64,000 nucleotides of DNA from Cerasicoccus arenae (lineage in GTDB: Bacteria > Verrucomicrobiota > Verrucomicrobiia > Opitutales > Cerasicoccaceae): positions 78,607-142,606 of the forward strand of contig NZ_BMXG01000008.1 in the NCBI RefSeq assembly GCF_014651635.1, written 5' to 3'. This document shows positions 35,534 through 46,901 of the stretch, one piece after another. How positions within the stretch are numbered: the first letter of the stretch is position 1; each line of letters opens with the position of its first letter. The notes under the pieces were generated by a model that had not been told where the DNA came from, did not search any database, and saw nothing but the letters and a program-made list of their open reading frames with translations. A program made the translations under genes and the position numbers.

Positions 35534-35653
35534 CCCTAGGACGTTTGTCTTTCTAAACTGTAAGTAGATTTTGGATTAGAAGCTGCGAGACGCCTTGCAT
35601 CCGACAAATAGAGGATCACAAACAGCATTTAGAGCGTCCGGAGCCACTTAGTC

Positions 35654-38035
35654 ATGGACTTTAGTAAAATCCCACCCGCCTGTAATTTCATTTACAGCAA
35701 AGAAGAAACTCCCCTGTTAGCCTGTGCTGACTCCCCCTACGAAACAAGCCTCGAGGCATTGGGAGGCGATGTGTTTCGCTACAGCATCAAGGGAGCCTCA
35801 TGGCCGCAGAAAAGCCAAGCCACACTGGACACAGCTTCCTTTAACGACGCTCCATCCTCATCAGTAGCGACCGTAGACAAGGCGGGCGCGCTTCATTTTT
35901 CCTATAAAGGCGAAGTTTTACTAAATTCAATGCTGGGCCAAGCTTTTGGGGTCTTGGGGAAAAAATGGCTGCTTGGATTTCAGCACAACGAATCCATGCG
36001 TCTCTACGGCTTGGGAGAAAAGAATACTGGTCTTGAGAAAACCGGTCAGATCACAAAATTCTGGAACACGGACACCATGGCCGACTTTGGCCCGATACGT
36101 GTCCAGCACGAGTCGACCGACCCCTTCTACGTTACCATTCCCTACCTGTTAATTCAGCAACCAAATGGTTGCATTGGCATCCTGTTAAACAACCCGATGC
36201 CAACATTTATGAATTTGGCCGCCAAGGAGCACATCGCAAACTTAGCCGATGCCAAAGATAACGAACAGCCCAGCATCACAATGGGAGCCTATGGCGGCGC
36301 GCCAGAGTTCTATTTCATAATGGGCGATGATGTGCGCACGGTGACCCGCAAGCTGATGCGCCTTTCCGGCCCCCCCCCCCTCCCCCCCCTCTGGGCAATC
36401 GGCTATCAGCAGTCCCGCTGGGGATACCGCGATCTGAGTGACCTGGAAGAACTTGACCAGAAGTTCAATGAGTTAGGCATCCCCTGTGACGGCTTGTGGC
36501 TCGATATCGACTACATGGACGCCTACAAAGTATTCACGGTCAATGAGTCAATTGCCCGTGACTACCAAACGCGCATCAGTGCACTTCAAGCCAAAGGCCG
36601 CAAAATTGTCCCCATCATTGACCCGGGCGTTAAATATTTACCCGGCTATGATGTCTTCGATAGCGGACATCAGGCCAATGCATTTTGCCGAACGGAGGAG
36701 GGAAACACCTACTCCGGTTTTGTCTGGCCAGGGCGAACGGCATTCCCCGACTTCTCAATGTCACACGCCAGAAAATGGTGGTCAGATCAAGTAAAGGCAT
36801 TCACCGACAAGTACCAGTTTGATGGATATTGGTTGGACATGAATGACCCTTCGACCGGATCTGCCGAGCTGGAAGATATGCGCTTCAATGACGGTCAAGA
36901 CGACCATCAGACCTACCATAATCAGTATGCGCTCGGCATGCAGCAGGCAACGGCAGAGGGCCTCATGCGCTCACGCCCACAGCAACGCCCCTTTCTCATC
37001 AGCCGTAGCGGATACATCAGCAGTTCTCGACACTCGGCGATTTGGACCGGTGACAACTGGTCAAACTACTTCCATCTGCGAGAGGGCATAGCCGTCTCCT
37101 TAAACCTCTCCCTCTCAGGTATTCCGTTCAACGGACCTGATGTGCCCGGATTTGAAGGTGAAGCCAGCCCGGAACTTGCAGTTGACTGGCATAAAGCTGG
37201 GTTCCTCTTTCCATTCTTCCGTAATCACAGCGCCATGGCTTCCCCACGGCAGGAACCTTGGCAATTCGAGCAGCCGTATCGCGACATCATTGTGCATTAC
37301 ATTCGCCTGCGATACAAGTTACTCCCCTACCTCTATCAGTTGTTCATTCAGCAGACGGAAGTAGGCGACCCTCTGCTACGTCCTGTTTTTTACGAGTATC
37401 CCGATGAGATTAAGCGATTCCAGCGTGTGAGCGATCAGTTCATGGTTGGGCCATCCATCCTACAGGCACCCAAGGTTCACGAAACTGAGGCCAAACGCTG
37501 CGTGCAACTGCCCGATTGCGGCTGGTACGATGCAACACAAGGCAAATGGTACCAAGGTGAAGAGTCTATTACCATTACTCATGAGTTAGCCTCAACGCCA
37601 TTGTTCTTCCGTGAAGGGAGCCTTGTGCCAATGAGTGTGGGGGAAGCAAAGAGTGCGAAGAAAGAGCTATACGACATAGAGATCCACGTATTTAAAAGAA
37701 AGCACGACACCTCACGCTCGACGTTTGAATATCGCTTTGATGATGGAGAAACTGTCAATGGCCCCGCTAGTTGTGTGTATTTGGCTGCCCACTGCGAAGA
37801 CGATATTTTGGTGGTTGAAGTGACCCAATGCCAGCTGGATTACTTGCCACTGACGATTCGGTTAGTCTGTCATGATTCACTCGCTGAGGTCATCATTAAG
37901 CAGAACCAGAATGAGGAGCATTACCAACTCATCCCATCGACGGTAACATTTACCGGTAAGCCAATTAACTGCACGCAAACTGAGGCAATACTTCTGAGTT
38001 CACATCCCATGCCTCTTGTAGCATCCACCCGCTAA
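35654..38035 (+). CDS. GH31 family alpha-glucosidase
   Basis: A 793-residue glycoside hydrolase acting on alpha-linked sugars, usually glucose or xylose. The N-terminal beta-sandwich with MRLYGLGEKNTGLEKTG leads into the TIM barrel (LPPLWAIGYQQSRWGYRD, CDGLWLDIDYMD). The nucleophile aspartate is in FDGYWLDMNDPS and the acid/base aspartate in IWTGDN; the C-terminal beta-domains follow. There is no signal peptide. The Pro-Pro-Pro-Leu-Pro-Pro before the barrel is written only with C-rich codons, giving C11, T, C8 at 36370-36389. The upstream palindrome suggests control by the neighbouring LacI protein. Confidence 0.92.
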   Translation: MDFSKIPPACNFIYSKEETPLLACADSPYETSLEALGGDVFRYSIKGASWPQKSQATLDTASFNDAPSSSVATVDKAGALHFSYKGEVLLNSMLGQAFGVLGKKWLLGFQHNESMRLYGLGEKNTGLEKTGQITKFWNTDTMADFGPIRVQHESTDPFYVTIPYLLIQQPNGCIGILLNNPMPTFMNLAAKEHIANLADAKDNEQPSITMGAYGGAPEFYFIMGDDVRTVTRKLMRLSGPPPLPPLWAIGYQQSRWGYRDLSDLEELDQKFNELGIPCDGLWLDIDYMDAYKVFTVNESIARDYQTRISALQAKGRKIVPIIDPGVKYLPGYDVFDSGHQANAFCRTEEGNTYSGFVWPGRTAFPDFSMSHARKWWSDQVKAFTDKYQFDGYWLDMNDPSTGSAELEDMRFNDGQDDHQTYHNQYALGMQQATAEGLMRSRPQQRPFLISRSGYISSSRHSAIWTGDNWSNYFHLREGIAVSLNLSLSGIPFNGPDVPGFEGEASPELAVDWHKAGFLFPFFRNHSAMASPRQEPWQFEQPYRDIIVHYIRLRYKLLPYLYQLFIQQTEVGDPLLRPVFYEYPDEIKRFQRVSDQFMVGPSILQAPKVHETEAKRCVQLPDCGWYDATQGKWYQGEESITITHELASTPLFFREGSLVPMSVGEAKSAKKELYDIEIHVFKRKHDTSRSTFEYRFDDGETVNGPASCVYLAAHCEDDILVVEVTQCQLDYLPLTIRLVCHDSLAEVIIKQNQNEEHYQLIPSTVTFTGKPINCTQTEAILLSSHPMPLVASTR
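36370..36380 (+). repeat. C11 tract inside the GH31 gene
   Basis: Eleven C encode Pro-Pro-Pro and the first base of Leu. After one T a second tract of eight C (36382-36389) encodes Pro-Pro and the next Leu start. Both stay in frame with a conserved GH31 motif. Confidence 0.95.
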
Positions 38036-38098
38036 CCCAAGTCGTGCCAACTTCAAGTTCGACGTGCGCATTTACAAAGCACACATCTATCAGATAAC

Positions 38099-38881
38099 CT
38101 ATTCGCCGAGTGAAAACTCAAGGAGCACAGGCTTATGATCTGACAGGAATCCTGGGAGCACTTCACAGCGTTGCATTTTGTAAGGTTCAGGCAGGAAAAT
38201 AAAATCGATCACCTTGCTCGGCAAATGCGTGGGGAAGGTCTTTTGGTTCTTGGGGAATAGTTGGTATTCACGATGAGCAAGAATGTGCTGAAACAAGTGG
38301 TTTACAGCATCGGCTTTAGGCGCAGATCTGCTGTTAAAATCGCCACAGATGATCGGTGCGAGGGGTGCACCATCCTTACCACGATGGGAATGAGTAATTA
38401 GATAATCAATAATCTGCTCAACCTGCTCCAACCGACGTTTACGCGAACGGAAATCCAGGTGCGCATTAAGCAACGGCAACGTATGGCCTTTGTAGTCGAT
38501 CTCGGCATAAAGGAAGCCCTTCTCTCCTAGAGTCGCCTCTCCAAAGGCCTGATTATGCCAATGCTCTAACGGATGGCGCGAGAGAATCGCATTGCCGTAG
38601 GCCAGTGGGCGCTTGCCCTCCCGGCGATTCGTCACTCCGAGCTCGGCATGTTCAAAGCCAGCTGCAGTCTGGATTTCATGCAGCAGATTGATGTTCCAGT
38701 TCCAGTGCGAGTCCTCGTCCACCTCTTGCAAAGCGACAACATCTGCATCCACCTTGGCCATTAGCTCGCCGATGGCGTGCAGGTTCTTGCGGATGCGCTG
38801 CGGAGAGCTGAACTTCTGGTAAAGCGACAGCCCGCGGCCGTGCGCAATGTTAAAGGTTATGAGCTTTAAGGTGTCAGCCAC
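38099..38881 (-). CDS. Endonuclease/exonuclease/phosphatase family protein
   Basis: A 260-residue EEP-fold hydrolase. It shows KLITFNIAHGRG, ADVVALQEVDED, PLLNAHLDFRSRKRR, IICGDFNSR, KVIDFIFLPE and the terminal catalytic LSDHKPVLLEF. It could be a phosphodiesterase, a sphingomyelinase-like lipase or a nuclease; there is no signal peptide, so a cytoplasmic role is likely. Start GTG 38881. It is convergent with the GH31 gene, 63 nt apart. Confidence 0.88.
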   Translation of the reverse strand: MADTLKLITFNIAHGRGLSLYQKFSSPQRIRKNLHAIGELMAKVDADVVALQEVDEDSHWNWNINLLHEIQTAAGFEHAELGVTNRREGKRPLAYGNAILSRHPLEHWHNQAFGEATLGEKGFLYAEIDYKGHTLPLLNAHLDFRSRKRRLEQVEQIIDYLITHSHRGKDGAPLAPIICGDFNSRSAPKADAVNHLFQHILAHREYQLFPKNQKTFPTHLPSKVIDFIFLPEPYKMQRCEVLPGFLSDHKPVLLEFSLGE

Positions 38882-38999
38882 GGTGGATAGATATGAAGAA
38901 AGCGCCGCTCAACGCAAACTGTTGCTGCCTTCGGCAGAATAATGAGCGCCACGAAAACCGCCCCCGCCGAGTAACGTGGCGCGTTTCATCATGCTTTTA

Positions 39000-39905
39000 T
39001 CACTTGGTCAGACACTCTGGAATCTGCTCCAACTCAGTGACGATAACGTCTGGCTTTACATCCTTACAGTCAGGGTCGTCTTCACGAAGACGCAGTGAGC
39101 GCTTATCACCGGCAAAGAGCGCCGTTTTGAAGCCGAGTTTCTGAGCAGGCCAAATGTCATTGCGCATATCGTTACCGATGATGAGTGTTTCTTCTGGCTT
39201 GATGCCGTCCAAGGCCTGAAGACGATCCATAGCGACTTGGTAGAGCTCGATGCCGGGCTTGGCGAAGTGATGGTCGTAGGAGTAAACGCAAAGCACTTCT
39301 TCAACGCCGAGATCATGCGGACCGTCTTCAAAAAAGGCGTCAAAGAGCAACGGAGTGAAGGCTTGGGCATTGGATATCAGACCAAGGCTCTTACCCTTAT
39401 CCAAGCAACTTTCGAAAACATCAAGTACGCCAGGCATCGGATAGACTGGATTGACCCGCACCTCAAACAACGTAGCGAGCTGCATCAGGTTGTTCCGGGT
39501 CGTGCGGCCGCGGAGAAGTTCATAGGCTTCGAGCTGCCCGATTAAGTCTTCCCACACGCCAATGATGTCCACCTCTGGGAACGGCGTGCCTTGGTCTCGG
39601 CGGATGTCCTGCTCGGCTTTAATCGTGTCCATAAAGAGCTCATTGATGGGAGTCTTCTGGTCTTGCAACAGGAAGCCGACTTCCTCCATGGACTTACGGA
39701 TGAGCACTTCTCTCTCCTTGCTCTTCTCGTTGGCGACGAGGGAAATGTCCCCCACCCCGCTCTGGAATAACGTACCATATATGTCGAACAACACAGCGCG
39801 GATGTTCTTCAACGGCTTGATTTTGGGTTTCACGCCGGTGGGCACAGGCGCCATCTCGGGGGAATTGTGACGGATTATGTCTACGGGTTTCAGCTTGTAA
39901 GCCAT
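39000..39905 (-). CDS. HAD superfamily hydrolase
   Basis: A 301-residue phosphatase-like protein. Motif I is VLFDIYGTLF (Asp nucleophile; the second acid is replaced by Tyr, as in many HAD subfamily members). Motif II is SLGLISNAQ, motif III lies near FAKPGIELYQ, and motif IV is LIIGNDMRNDIWPAQ. A large insertion (about 75-150) forms the cap domain. An N-terminal extension of about 40 residues precedes the core. Substrate unknown. ATG 39905 (MAYKLKPVD) is the most plausible start. It follows the DUF3095 gene on the same strand after 82 nt. Confidence 0.82.
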   Translation of the reverse strand: MAYKLKPVDIIRHNSPEMAPVPTGVKPKIKPLKNIRAVLFDIYGTLFQSGVGDISLVANEKSKEREVLIRKSMEEVGFLLQDQKTPINELFMDTIKAEQDIRRDQGTPFPEVDIIGVWEDLIGQLEAYELLRGRTTRNNLMQLATLFEVRVNPVYPMPGVLDVFESCLDKGKSLGLISNAQAFTPLLFDAFFEDGPHDLGVEEVLCVYSYDHHFAKPGIELYQVAMDRLQALDGIKPEETLIIGNDMRNDIWPAQKLGFKTALFAGDKRSLRLREDDPDCKDVKPDVIVTELEQIPECLTK

Positions 39906-39987
39906 GGGGGAGACTAAAGCGCCCCCTCGCTCGCTCGGCAACGGGAAATTGCGCTAAAATTAACCTACCTGAAGAAATCGGCCAAGC

Positions 39988-41157
39988 CTAGCTCTCGGCC
40001 AATTTCTTCATGGAAGCCTTCATTTCCTTGGCGGCGAGGGCATAGCCGCCAGCGGCTCCATCCACAAAGTGTAAATGCTCGCGCTCGTAATTATCAATAA
40101 CGCAGGTCATAATGGCAGCATTGGAAACGTGGTGACCAAACACCAGCTCCTCCGGAGCAAATTGTTCTCTCACCGCATCCAGTAACTTGATTCGCTGCTC
40201 TGCCGTTCCAGACAGCACAAAGCGCAGGCAGTCATCTATTTTGCGATAATCAGCATGGGCAATGAGGTCCTCTTTATAATGGCTCCAGTCTGCCCCGGCA
40301 AATTTCAATCCGTGCTTCATGATGAATCGACCCACCGCAATTTGTAGTCGGAGATATTTGCCATAGCTCCAACGCTTAATCGAGTTTTGACCAAAGGTCC
40401 GCACATAATGCTCCACTTTAACCAACGCAGATTTACGGGCCAATTTTAGCCCCCCCATATGCAAAGGGTGCGCCTCCTCATCATCGCCATAGATGTCCTC
40501 CACCAAAACGATCAGACGACGTAGGATTGATGCGCGACGTTGCTCGCTGCCAAGTGCGCGGAAAATATAGGCAACAGTCTCTCCATGACGGCTCGGTATA
40601 TTTTCCCAACGGCATTCCAAGCCAGTAAAATCTGCCTGACTCGCTCCCAACTCATTAATTCTATAGGGGTTGTCCGGTCGTGGGTCTTTGACCATCCGAT
40701 CCGCTTCTTCTAACCCACCGCCGAGAAACATCGTCTGCGTAACCCAATCCGAGAGTTTTAGTCGAGCGACACGCACTTCGCGCCCCTGTGCGATGATGTC
40801 AGCGTGGGGCACCATACCGATCCGCAACTCCAAATTGAAATCCTTTTGGGCCATGCGACGACTGGCGCGAAGTACGTTCTCCACCTCCCCTCGACGCTCT
40901 GGCGGCAGGCAAAATGTCGCTCCATCACCGCCAAACACAAAGGGGATTTCCTCAGGTTTATGCAAATTACGCACTGCCGCGATCGCTGCCACCCCAACGC
41001 CATTGACTTCCTTGTAACGACCTTGGGCTAGATTTTCCGTCGAGCCCTTTACATCGGTCAGTGCAATGATCCAATCCTTCGGCAAGCGACGATAAACACC
41101 TGGGTCCACCGCATCACGCATCGAATGGATCAGCGGCAGACGCTCAACAAAGGTCAT
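39988..41157 (-). CDS. DUF3095 family protein, class III nucleotide cyclase-like
   Basis: A 389-residue cytoplasmic protein. The N-terminal half has WIIALTDVKGSTENLAQGRY and PFVFGGDGATFCLPPE; these place two aspartates as in the metal sites of class III adenylyl/guanylyl cyclases. The second half (IFRALGSEQRRASILRRL, HYVRTFGQNSIKRWSYGKYL) is helical and matches the DUF3095 layout I remember. No product is known for the family. ATG 41157 (MTFVERLPLIHS) is chosen; a GTG at 41175 is open. Met-Gly-Gly-Leu uses G-only codons (C7 at 40450-40456). Confidence 0.75.
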   Translation of the reverse strand: MTFVERLPLIHSMRDAVDPGVYRRLPKDWIIALTDVKGSTENLAQGRYKEVNGVGVAAIAAVRNLHKPEEIPFVFGGDGATFCLPPERRGEVENVLRASRRMAQKDFNLELRIGMVPHADIIAQGREVRVARLKLSDWVTQTMFLGGGLEEADRMVKDPRPDNPYRINELGASQADFTGLECRWENIPSRHGETVAYIFRALGSEQRRASILRRLIVLVEDIYGDDEEAHPLHMGGLKLARKSALVKVEHYVRTFGQNSIKRWSYGKYLRLQIAVGRFIMKHGLKFAGADWSHYKEDLIAHADYRKIDDCLRFVLSGTAEQRIKLLDAVREQFAPEELVFGHHVSNAAIMTCVIDNYEREHLHFVDGAAGGYALAAKEMKASMKKLAES

Positions 41158-41316
41158 AGGAGATACAGAAGACACGATCGATTAAGGAACCTTGCAGTGA
41201 TCGGAAACGCGAGCCGATTTTTAGCCAGTCGTTCCACGAGAGATTAAGGCCAACTCAAGGAATGGCTGAATACGTAAAGCGCTTGAAGTCGCCAGCTCCA
41301 AAGAAAGATAGACAAC

Positions 41317-41343
41317 AAAACAGCCGCCCCATTGGGGCGGCTG
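41317..41343 (-). terminator. Rho-independent terminator of ahcY
   Basis: A ten-bp perfect stem CAGCCGCCCC / GGGGCGGCTG with an ATT loop. On the minus strand it is followed by TTTTGTTGT. It lies about 30 nt past the ahcY stop. Confidence 0.93.
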
Positions 41344-41372
41344 TCGATAAAATCTATGCGAGCTGAATCGGC

Positions 41373-42812
41373 CTAGTAACGGTAATGATCAGGCTTGTAA
41401 GGGCCTTCGACCGGAACGCCGATATAGTCAGCTTGTTCCTGAGTCAGCTTGGTCAGCTTGCAACCAATCTTCTGCAAGTGCAAGCGGGCGACTTCTTCGT
41501 CGAGTCTCTTCGGCAAGATGTAAACACCTGGCTTGTAGGTTTCGACGTTTTTCCAGAGTTCAACTTGGGCGAGCACCTGATTCGTGAAGCTGTTAGACAT
41601 CACGAAGGACGGGTGACCCGTTGCGCAACCGAGGTTGACCAGACGGCCCTTGGCCAGCAGGTAAATGCTGTTGCCGCCGGGGAAGCTGAACTTATCCACT
41701 GCGCCAACGTTATCGGGCTTGATCTCTTCGTGCTCGACGCCAGGCATGTCGCTGAGCTTGTCGACTTCGATTTCGTTGTCGAAATGGCCAATGTTGCAGA
41801 CGATAGCCTGGTCCTTCATCTTGGACATTTGATCGGCGCTAATGATGCCGTAGTTACCCGTGGTGGTGACGTAGATATCGCCCCAGCCGAGAGTGTCGTC
41901 AACGGTCAGAACGCGGAAGCCTTCCATCGCAGCTTGCAGTGCGCAAATCGGGTCAACTTCAGTAACGACCACCTGAGCGCCCTGAGCGCGCATGGCTTGG
42001 GCGCAGCCCTTGCCAACGTCACCATAACCACAAATGACCGCAACTTTGCCAGAGATCATCACATCAGTTGCACGCTTGATGCCGTCCACGAGGGACTCAC
42101 GGCAGCCATAAAGGTTGTCGAACTTGCTCTTGGTAACGGAGTCGTTGACGTTGATCGCCGGCACGAGGAGCTTGCCCTTCTTGTGCATTTCGTAGAGACG
42201 GTGAACACCAGTGGTCGTTTCTTCCGAAACGCCCTTCCAGTCTTCCATAACACCGTGCCAGTGGTTTGGCTTAGCGGCGTGAATTTTCTTCAGCAGGCTC
42301 TTGATCACTGCTTCTTCCATGCTACCGGAAGCCGTTTCAATCCACTTGTCACCATTCTCAAGCTCGAAGCCCTTGTGAATAAGAAGCGTTGCGTCACCAC
42401 CGTCGTCGACGATAAGCTGTGGGCCGGAGCCGTCAGGCCAAGTCAACGCTTGCTCAGTGCACCACCAGTATTCTTCGAGCGTTTCACCCTTCCAAGCAAA
42501 GACCGGCACGCCGAGATTTTTGGCGACATAAGCCGCCGCATGATCTTGCGTCGAATAGATGTTGCAGGAGCACCAGCGCACGTCCGCGCCGAGTTCCTTA
42601 AGCGTTTCAACTAGGACCGCAGTCTGAATCGTCATGTGCAATGAGCCCATGATACGAACGCCCTTCAGTGGCTGTTCACCAGCGTACTTCTCGCGAGTTG
42701 CCATCAGACCGGGCATCTCGTATTGCGCGATCTCAACTTCCTTACGGCCAAAGTCGGCCAAGGTGATGTCTTTGACTTTATAGTCAGCGGTGGTTTCGGT
42801 AATTGTGCTCAT
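41373..42812 (-). CDS. ahcY: Adenosylhomocysteinase
   Basis: A 479-residue NAD-dependent enzyme that hydrolyses S-adenosylhomocysteine to homocysteine and adenosine. It has [56 protein letters not shown], the NAD-binding [18 protein letters not shown], and the C-terminal conserved [20 protein letters not shown] with the terminal DHYRY. ATG 42812 (MSTITETT) is the family start. It is 52 nt downstream of metK, so both SAM-cycle enzymes are made together. A strong terminator follows. Confidence 0.98.
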   Translation of the reverse strand: MSTITETTADYKVKDITLADFGRKEVEIAQYEMPGLMATREKYAGEQPLKGVRIMGSLHMTIQTAVLVETLKELGADVRWCSCNIYSTQDHAAAYVAKNLGVPVFAWKGETLEEYWWCTEQALTWPDGSGPQLIVDDGGDATLLIHKGFELENGDKWIETASGSMEEAVIKSLLKKIHAAKPNHWHGVMEDWKGVSEETTTGVHRLYEMHKKGKLLVPAINVNDSVTKSKFDNLYGCRESLVDGIKRATDVMISGKVAVICGYGDVGKGCAQAMRAQGAQVVVTEVDPICALQAAMEGFRVLTVDDTLGWGDIYVTTTGNYGIISADQMSKMKDQAIVCNIGHFDNEIEVDKLSDMPGVEHEEIKPDNVGAVDKFSFPGGNSIYLLAKGRLVNLGCATGHPSFVMSNSFTNQVLAQVELWKNVETYKPGVYILPKRLDEEVARLHLQKIGCKLTKLTQEQADYIGVPVEGPYKPDHYRY

Positions 42813-42864
42813 AATTGGTATGTTATTGGCCCACGAAGGAGCGCTAAGTTTTTCTTCGTATTCG

Positions 42865-44037
42865 CTAACCGATTGCCTTCTTGAGTTCCTCGGCCTTGGC
42901 AGTGCATTCCCAAGGAAGACCTGCCTTCGCAAAATGGCCATAGTGAGTGGTTTCGCGGTAGATCGGACGGAGCAGATCAAGCTGCTTCACGATGTCCGCT
43001 GGCTTGAAGCTGAAAACTTCCTTGACGGCCTTAACGATGGCGGCTTCATCAACTTTTTCTGTGCCGAATGCGTCAATGTGAATGCTGGTTGGGTGTGGAT
43101 AGCCAATTGCGTAGGCGACCTGTAGCTCGACTTTGTCAGCGAGGCCAGCAGCTACGATATTCTTGGCAACCCAGCGGCACATATATGCAGCTGAACGGTC
43201 GACCTTCGAGGGGTCCTTGCCGGAGAAAGCACCGCCGCCGTGGCGACCATAACCACCGTAAGTATCGACAATGATCTTACGCCCCGTGAGGCCAGCGTCC
43301 CCTTGTGGTCCGCCAATAACGAAGCGGCCTGTAGGGTTGATCAGGAACTGCGTATCGCCGTCCAACATGTCCGCGGGCAGTTCCTTCTTAATGACGTTCT
43401 CGATCAAGAATTCCTTGATCTCAGGTAGCTCGACCGCAGCGGCGTGCTGCGTGGAAATAACGACATTGTTAATCTTAACTGGCTTGCCGTTTTCGTAAGA
43501 AACCGCGACTTGGCTTTTACAGTCCGGACGGAGCCATGCTGCAGGGCTGTTCGGGGCCTTGCGGATTTCCGCCATTTTGCGGAGCAGACGGTGGGCATAC
43601 ATGACCGCTGCAGGCATCAGCTCAGGCGTCTCAGTGCAGGCAATGCCAAACATGATACCTTGGTCGCCAGCGCCTTGCTCGGCGGTGTCCTTACCAGAGG
43701 CGGCAGCGGCGTCCACGCCTTGGGCGATGTCCTGCGACTGCTTCGTCAGATAGTTGTTAATGAAGACTTCGTCCGCATGAAAGACGTCATCATTGTTAAT
43801 GTAGCCAATGTCACGAATCGCTTCGCGAATGACCGAATTATAGTCGAACTTGGCACCCGTGGTGATTTCACCAGCCACATTGACGACGTTGCTCTTAACG
43901 AGCGTTTCGCACGCCACGCGGCTTTTTGGGTCCTGCGCCAAGCAGGCGTCAAGGATGCTGTCCGAAATATAGTCAGCAACTTTATCAGGGTGACCTTCAC
44001 CCACTGACTCCGAGGAAAAGTGGTAAGACTTGCTCAT
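42865..44037 (-). CDS. metK: S-adenosylmethionine synthetase
   Basis: A 390-residue enzyme that makes S-adenosylmethionine from methionine and ATP. It shows [51 protein letters not shown] and [19 protein letters not shown]. Length and motifs are standard. It leads the metK-ahcY pair. I saw no SAM or SAH riboswitch that I could fold in the 200 nt upstream; there is an inverted repeat at 44127-44144. Confidence 0.98.
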   Translation of the reverse strand: MSKSYHFSSESVGEGHPDKVADYISDSILDACLAQDPKSRVACETLVKSNVVNVAGEITTGAKFDYNSVIREAIRDIGYINNDDVFHADEVFINNYLTKQSQDIAQGVDAAAASGKDTAEQGAGDQGIMFGIACTETPELMPAAVMYAHRLLRKMAEIRKAPNSPAAWLRPDCKSQVAVSYENGKPVKINNVVISTQHAAAVELPEIKEFLIENVIKKELPADMLDGDTQFLINPTGRFVIGGPQGDAGLTGRKIIVDTYGGYGRHGGGAFSGKDPSKVDRSAAYMCRWVAKNIVAAGLADKVELQVAYAIGYPHPTSIHIDAFGTEKVDEAAIVKAVKEVFSFKPADIVKQLDLLRPIYRETTHYGHFAKAGLPWECTAKAEELKKAIG

Positions 44038-44464
44038 AAGAATTCAGCAAAGTGCCACAGCGCGTCAAAAAATCAAGCCATTAAATCAATATATCTGGAT
44101 TTGTTGATAAGAACTTCTCTGGCTATATGAAATTGCCATTTCATCACGGCTGATTTCGCTTCTACAAATGTAAAAAGATCAATGCTGGCGACTTTGCTCT
44201 GGGAGGCTCCTCTCTGGCCGCAAACAGAGTTCGATAGATTATTTTATGTAAGCGCCTTCCCAACCCAGACAATCGTCCTCGAATCTGACTGAGGAAGTAT
44301 TGTCAGTGGCGAATCTTCAGTAAATGAAGTACCGCCGGAGAGTTGACGAATACTGGTTATTGCCCCCCCCTGACGATTTCCAAAATCGTTCGAGGAAGTC
44401 CTTGCCTTTCCGTTTGTAATTTTGCTGGAAGGCTGTTCTAGTGGCGCATTTGAATTTGTCCAAT
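44038..44464. other. Intergenic region between divergent metK and ispG
   Basis: About 430 nt. It holds the inverted repeat ATGAAAT-TGCC-ATTTCAT (44127-44144), a possible operator or small hairpin before metK; a GC-rich segment near 44199-44218; a C8 tract at 44363-44370; and a minus-strand open frame described separately. No riboswitch or promoter could be assigned with confidence. Confidence 0.4.

Positions 44465-44486
<22 letters not shown>
44244..44486 (-). other. Doubtful 80-codon open frame or gene remnant before ispG
   Basis: A minus-strand frame starting with GTG inside the first codons of ispG and ending TAA at 44244. The residues include NRQGGAITSIRQLSGGTSF and TIVWVGKALT. The composition is protein-like, with Gln-Gly-Gly-Ala written as CAG GGG GGG GCA like true genes nearby. 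It lacks a start free of ispG, has no visible Shine-Dalgarno sequence and matches no family I know. It may be chance, or the tail of a decayed gene. Confidence 0.2.
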
Positions 44487-46510
<2,024 letters not shown>

Positions 46511-46532
46511 CGATAGCTACTGGAGGAGACCC

Positions 46533-46865
46533 ATGAATGCTTGCCCGGTTTGTAATCGTAATCTCCAATATGCGAAATCTTTGTTTACGCATAATAGCAA
46601 AGATTATTGTAGCCAAGATTGCCTAAGTAAAATCACTGGCGAAGCTTCACTCAGTAGTCAGTCAGCAGGATTTCGCGAAGACTCCGCAAAAACGAAGTAT
46701 CTTTTACACATGCTATGCGGCATCGCTATTTCCCTGGCAGGCGTTGCGTGGCTGATATTTACAATACTAAACCCAGCCAACCAGGGAAATTGGCGACTAT
46801 TTATTCCAATAGTCGGCGGAGTTATCTATTTTGGCAAATCGCTGGAAAAATACCGGCGATATTGA
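46533..46865 (+). CDS. Small zinc-ribbon membrane protein of unknown function
   Basis: A 110-residue protein. The N-terminal half has CPVCNRNL and DYCSQDCLSK, a treble-clef/zinc-ribbon-like set of four cysteines. The C-terminal half has two hydrophobic helices (LLHMLCGIAISLAGVAWLIF and WRLFIPIVGGVIYFG). A strong Shine-Dalgarno GGAGGAG lies 5 nt before the ATG, so it is very probably translated. It is 22 nt after ispG and could be co-transcribed. No family name is assigned. Confidence 0.75.
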   Translation: MNACPVCNRNLQYAKSLFTHNSKDYCSQDCLSKITGEASLSSQSAGFREDSAKTKYLLHMLCGIAISLAGVAWLIFTILNPANQGNWRLFIPIVGGVIYFGKSLEKYRRY

Positions 46866-46872
46866 TGGGGCA

Positions 46873-46899
46873 TGAGTGAAGGAAAAATTCCTTCACTCA
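46873..46899. terminator. Inverted repeat between convergent genes, probable bidirectional terminator
   Basis: A 12-bp perfect stem TGAGTGAAGGAA / TTCCTTCACTCA with an AAA loop fills the 36-nt gap between the zinc-ribbon gene and nuoA. The T-tail is weak on both sides. Confidence 0.65.
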
Positions 46900-46901
46900 A
46901 C

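Noticed and set aside
41275-41290. AAAGCGCTT element between the DUF3095 gene and ahcY as a LacI-type operator
   Set aside because: It occurs also inside the GH2 coding sequence (about 31801) and is a short palindrome; it does not match the TTTACGTAAA core near the LacI gene.
41385-42614. Long plus-strand open frame of 409 codons opposite ahcY
   Set aside because: It lies wholly antisense to ahcY, whose translation has every family motif. The antisense frame is a by-product of ahcY codon use and matches nothing.
44038-44240. Possible SAM or SAH riboswitch before metK/ahcY
   Set aside because: I looked for the conserved cores of the common SAM and SAH classes and could not fold one; only a simple inverted repeat is present.
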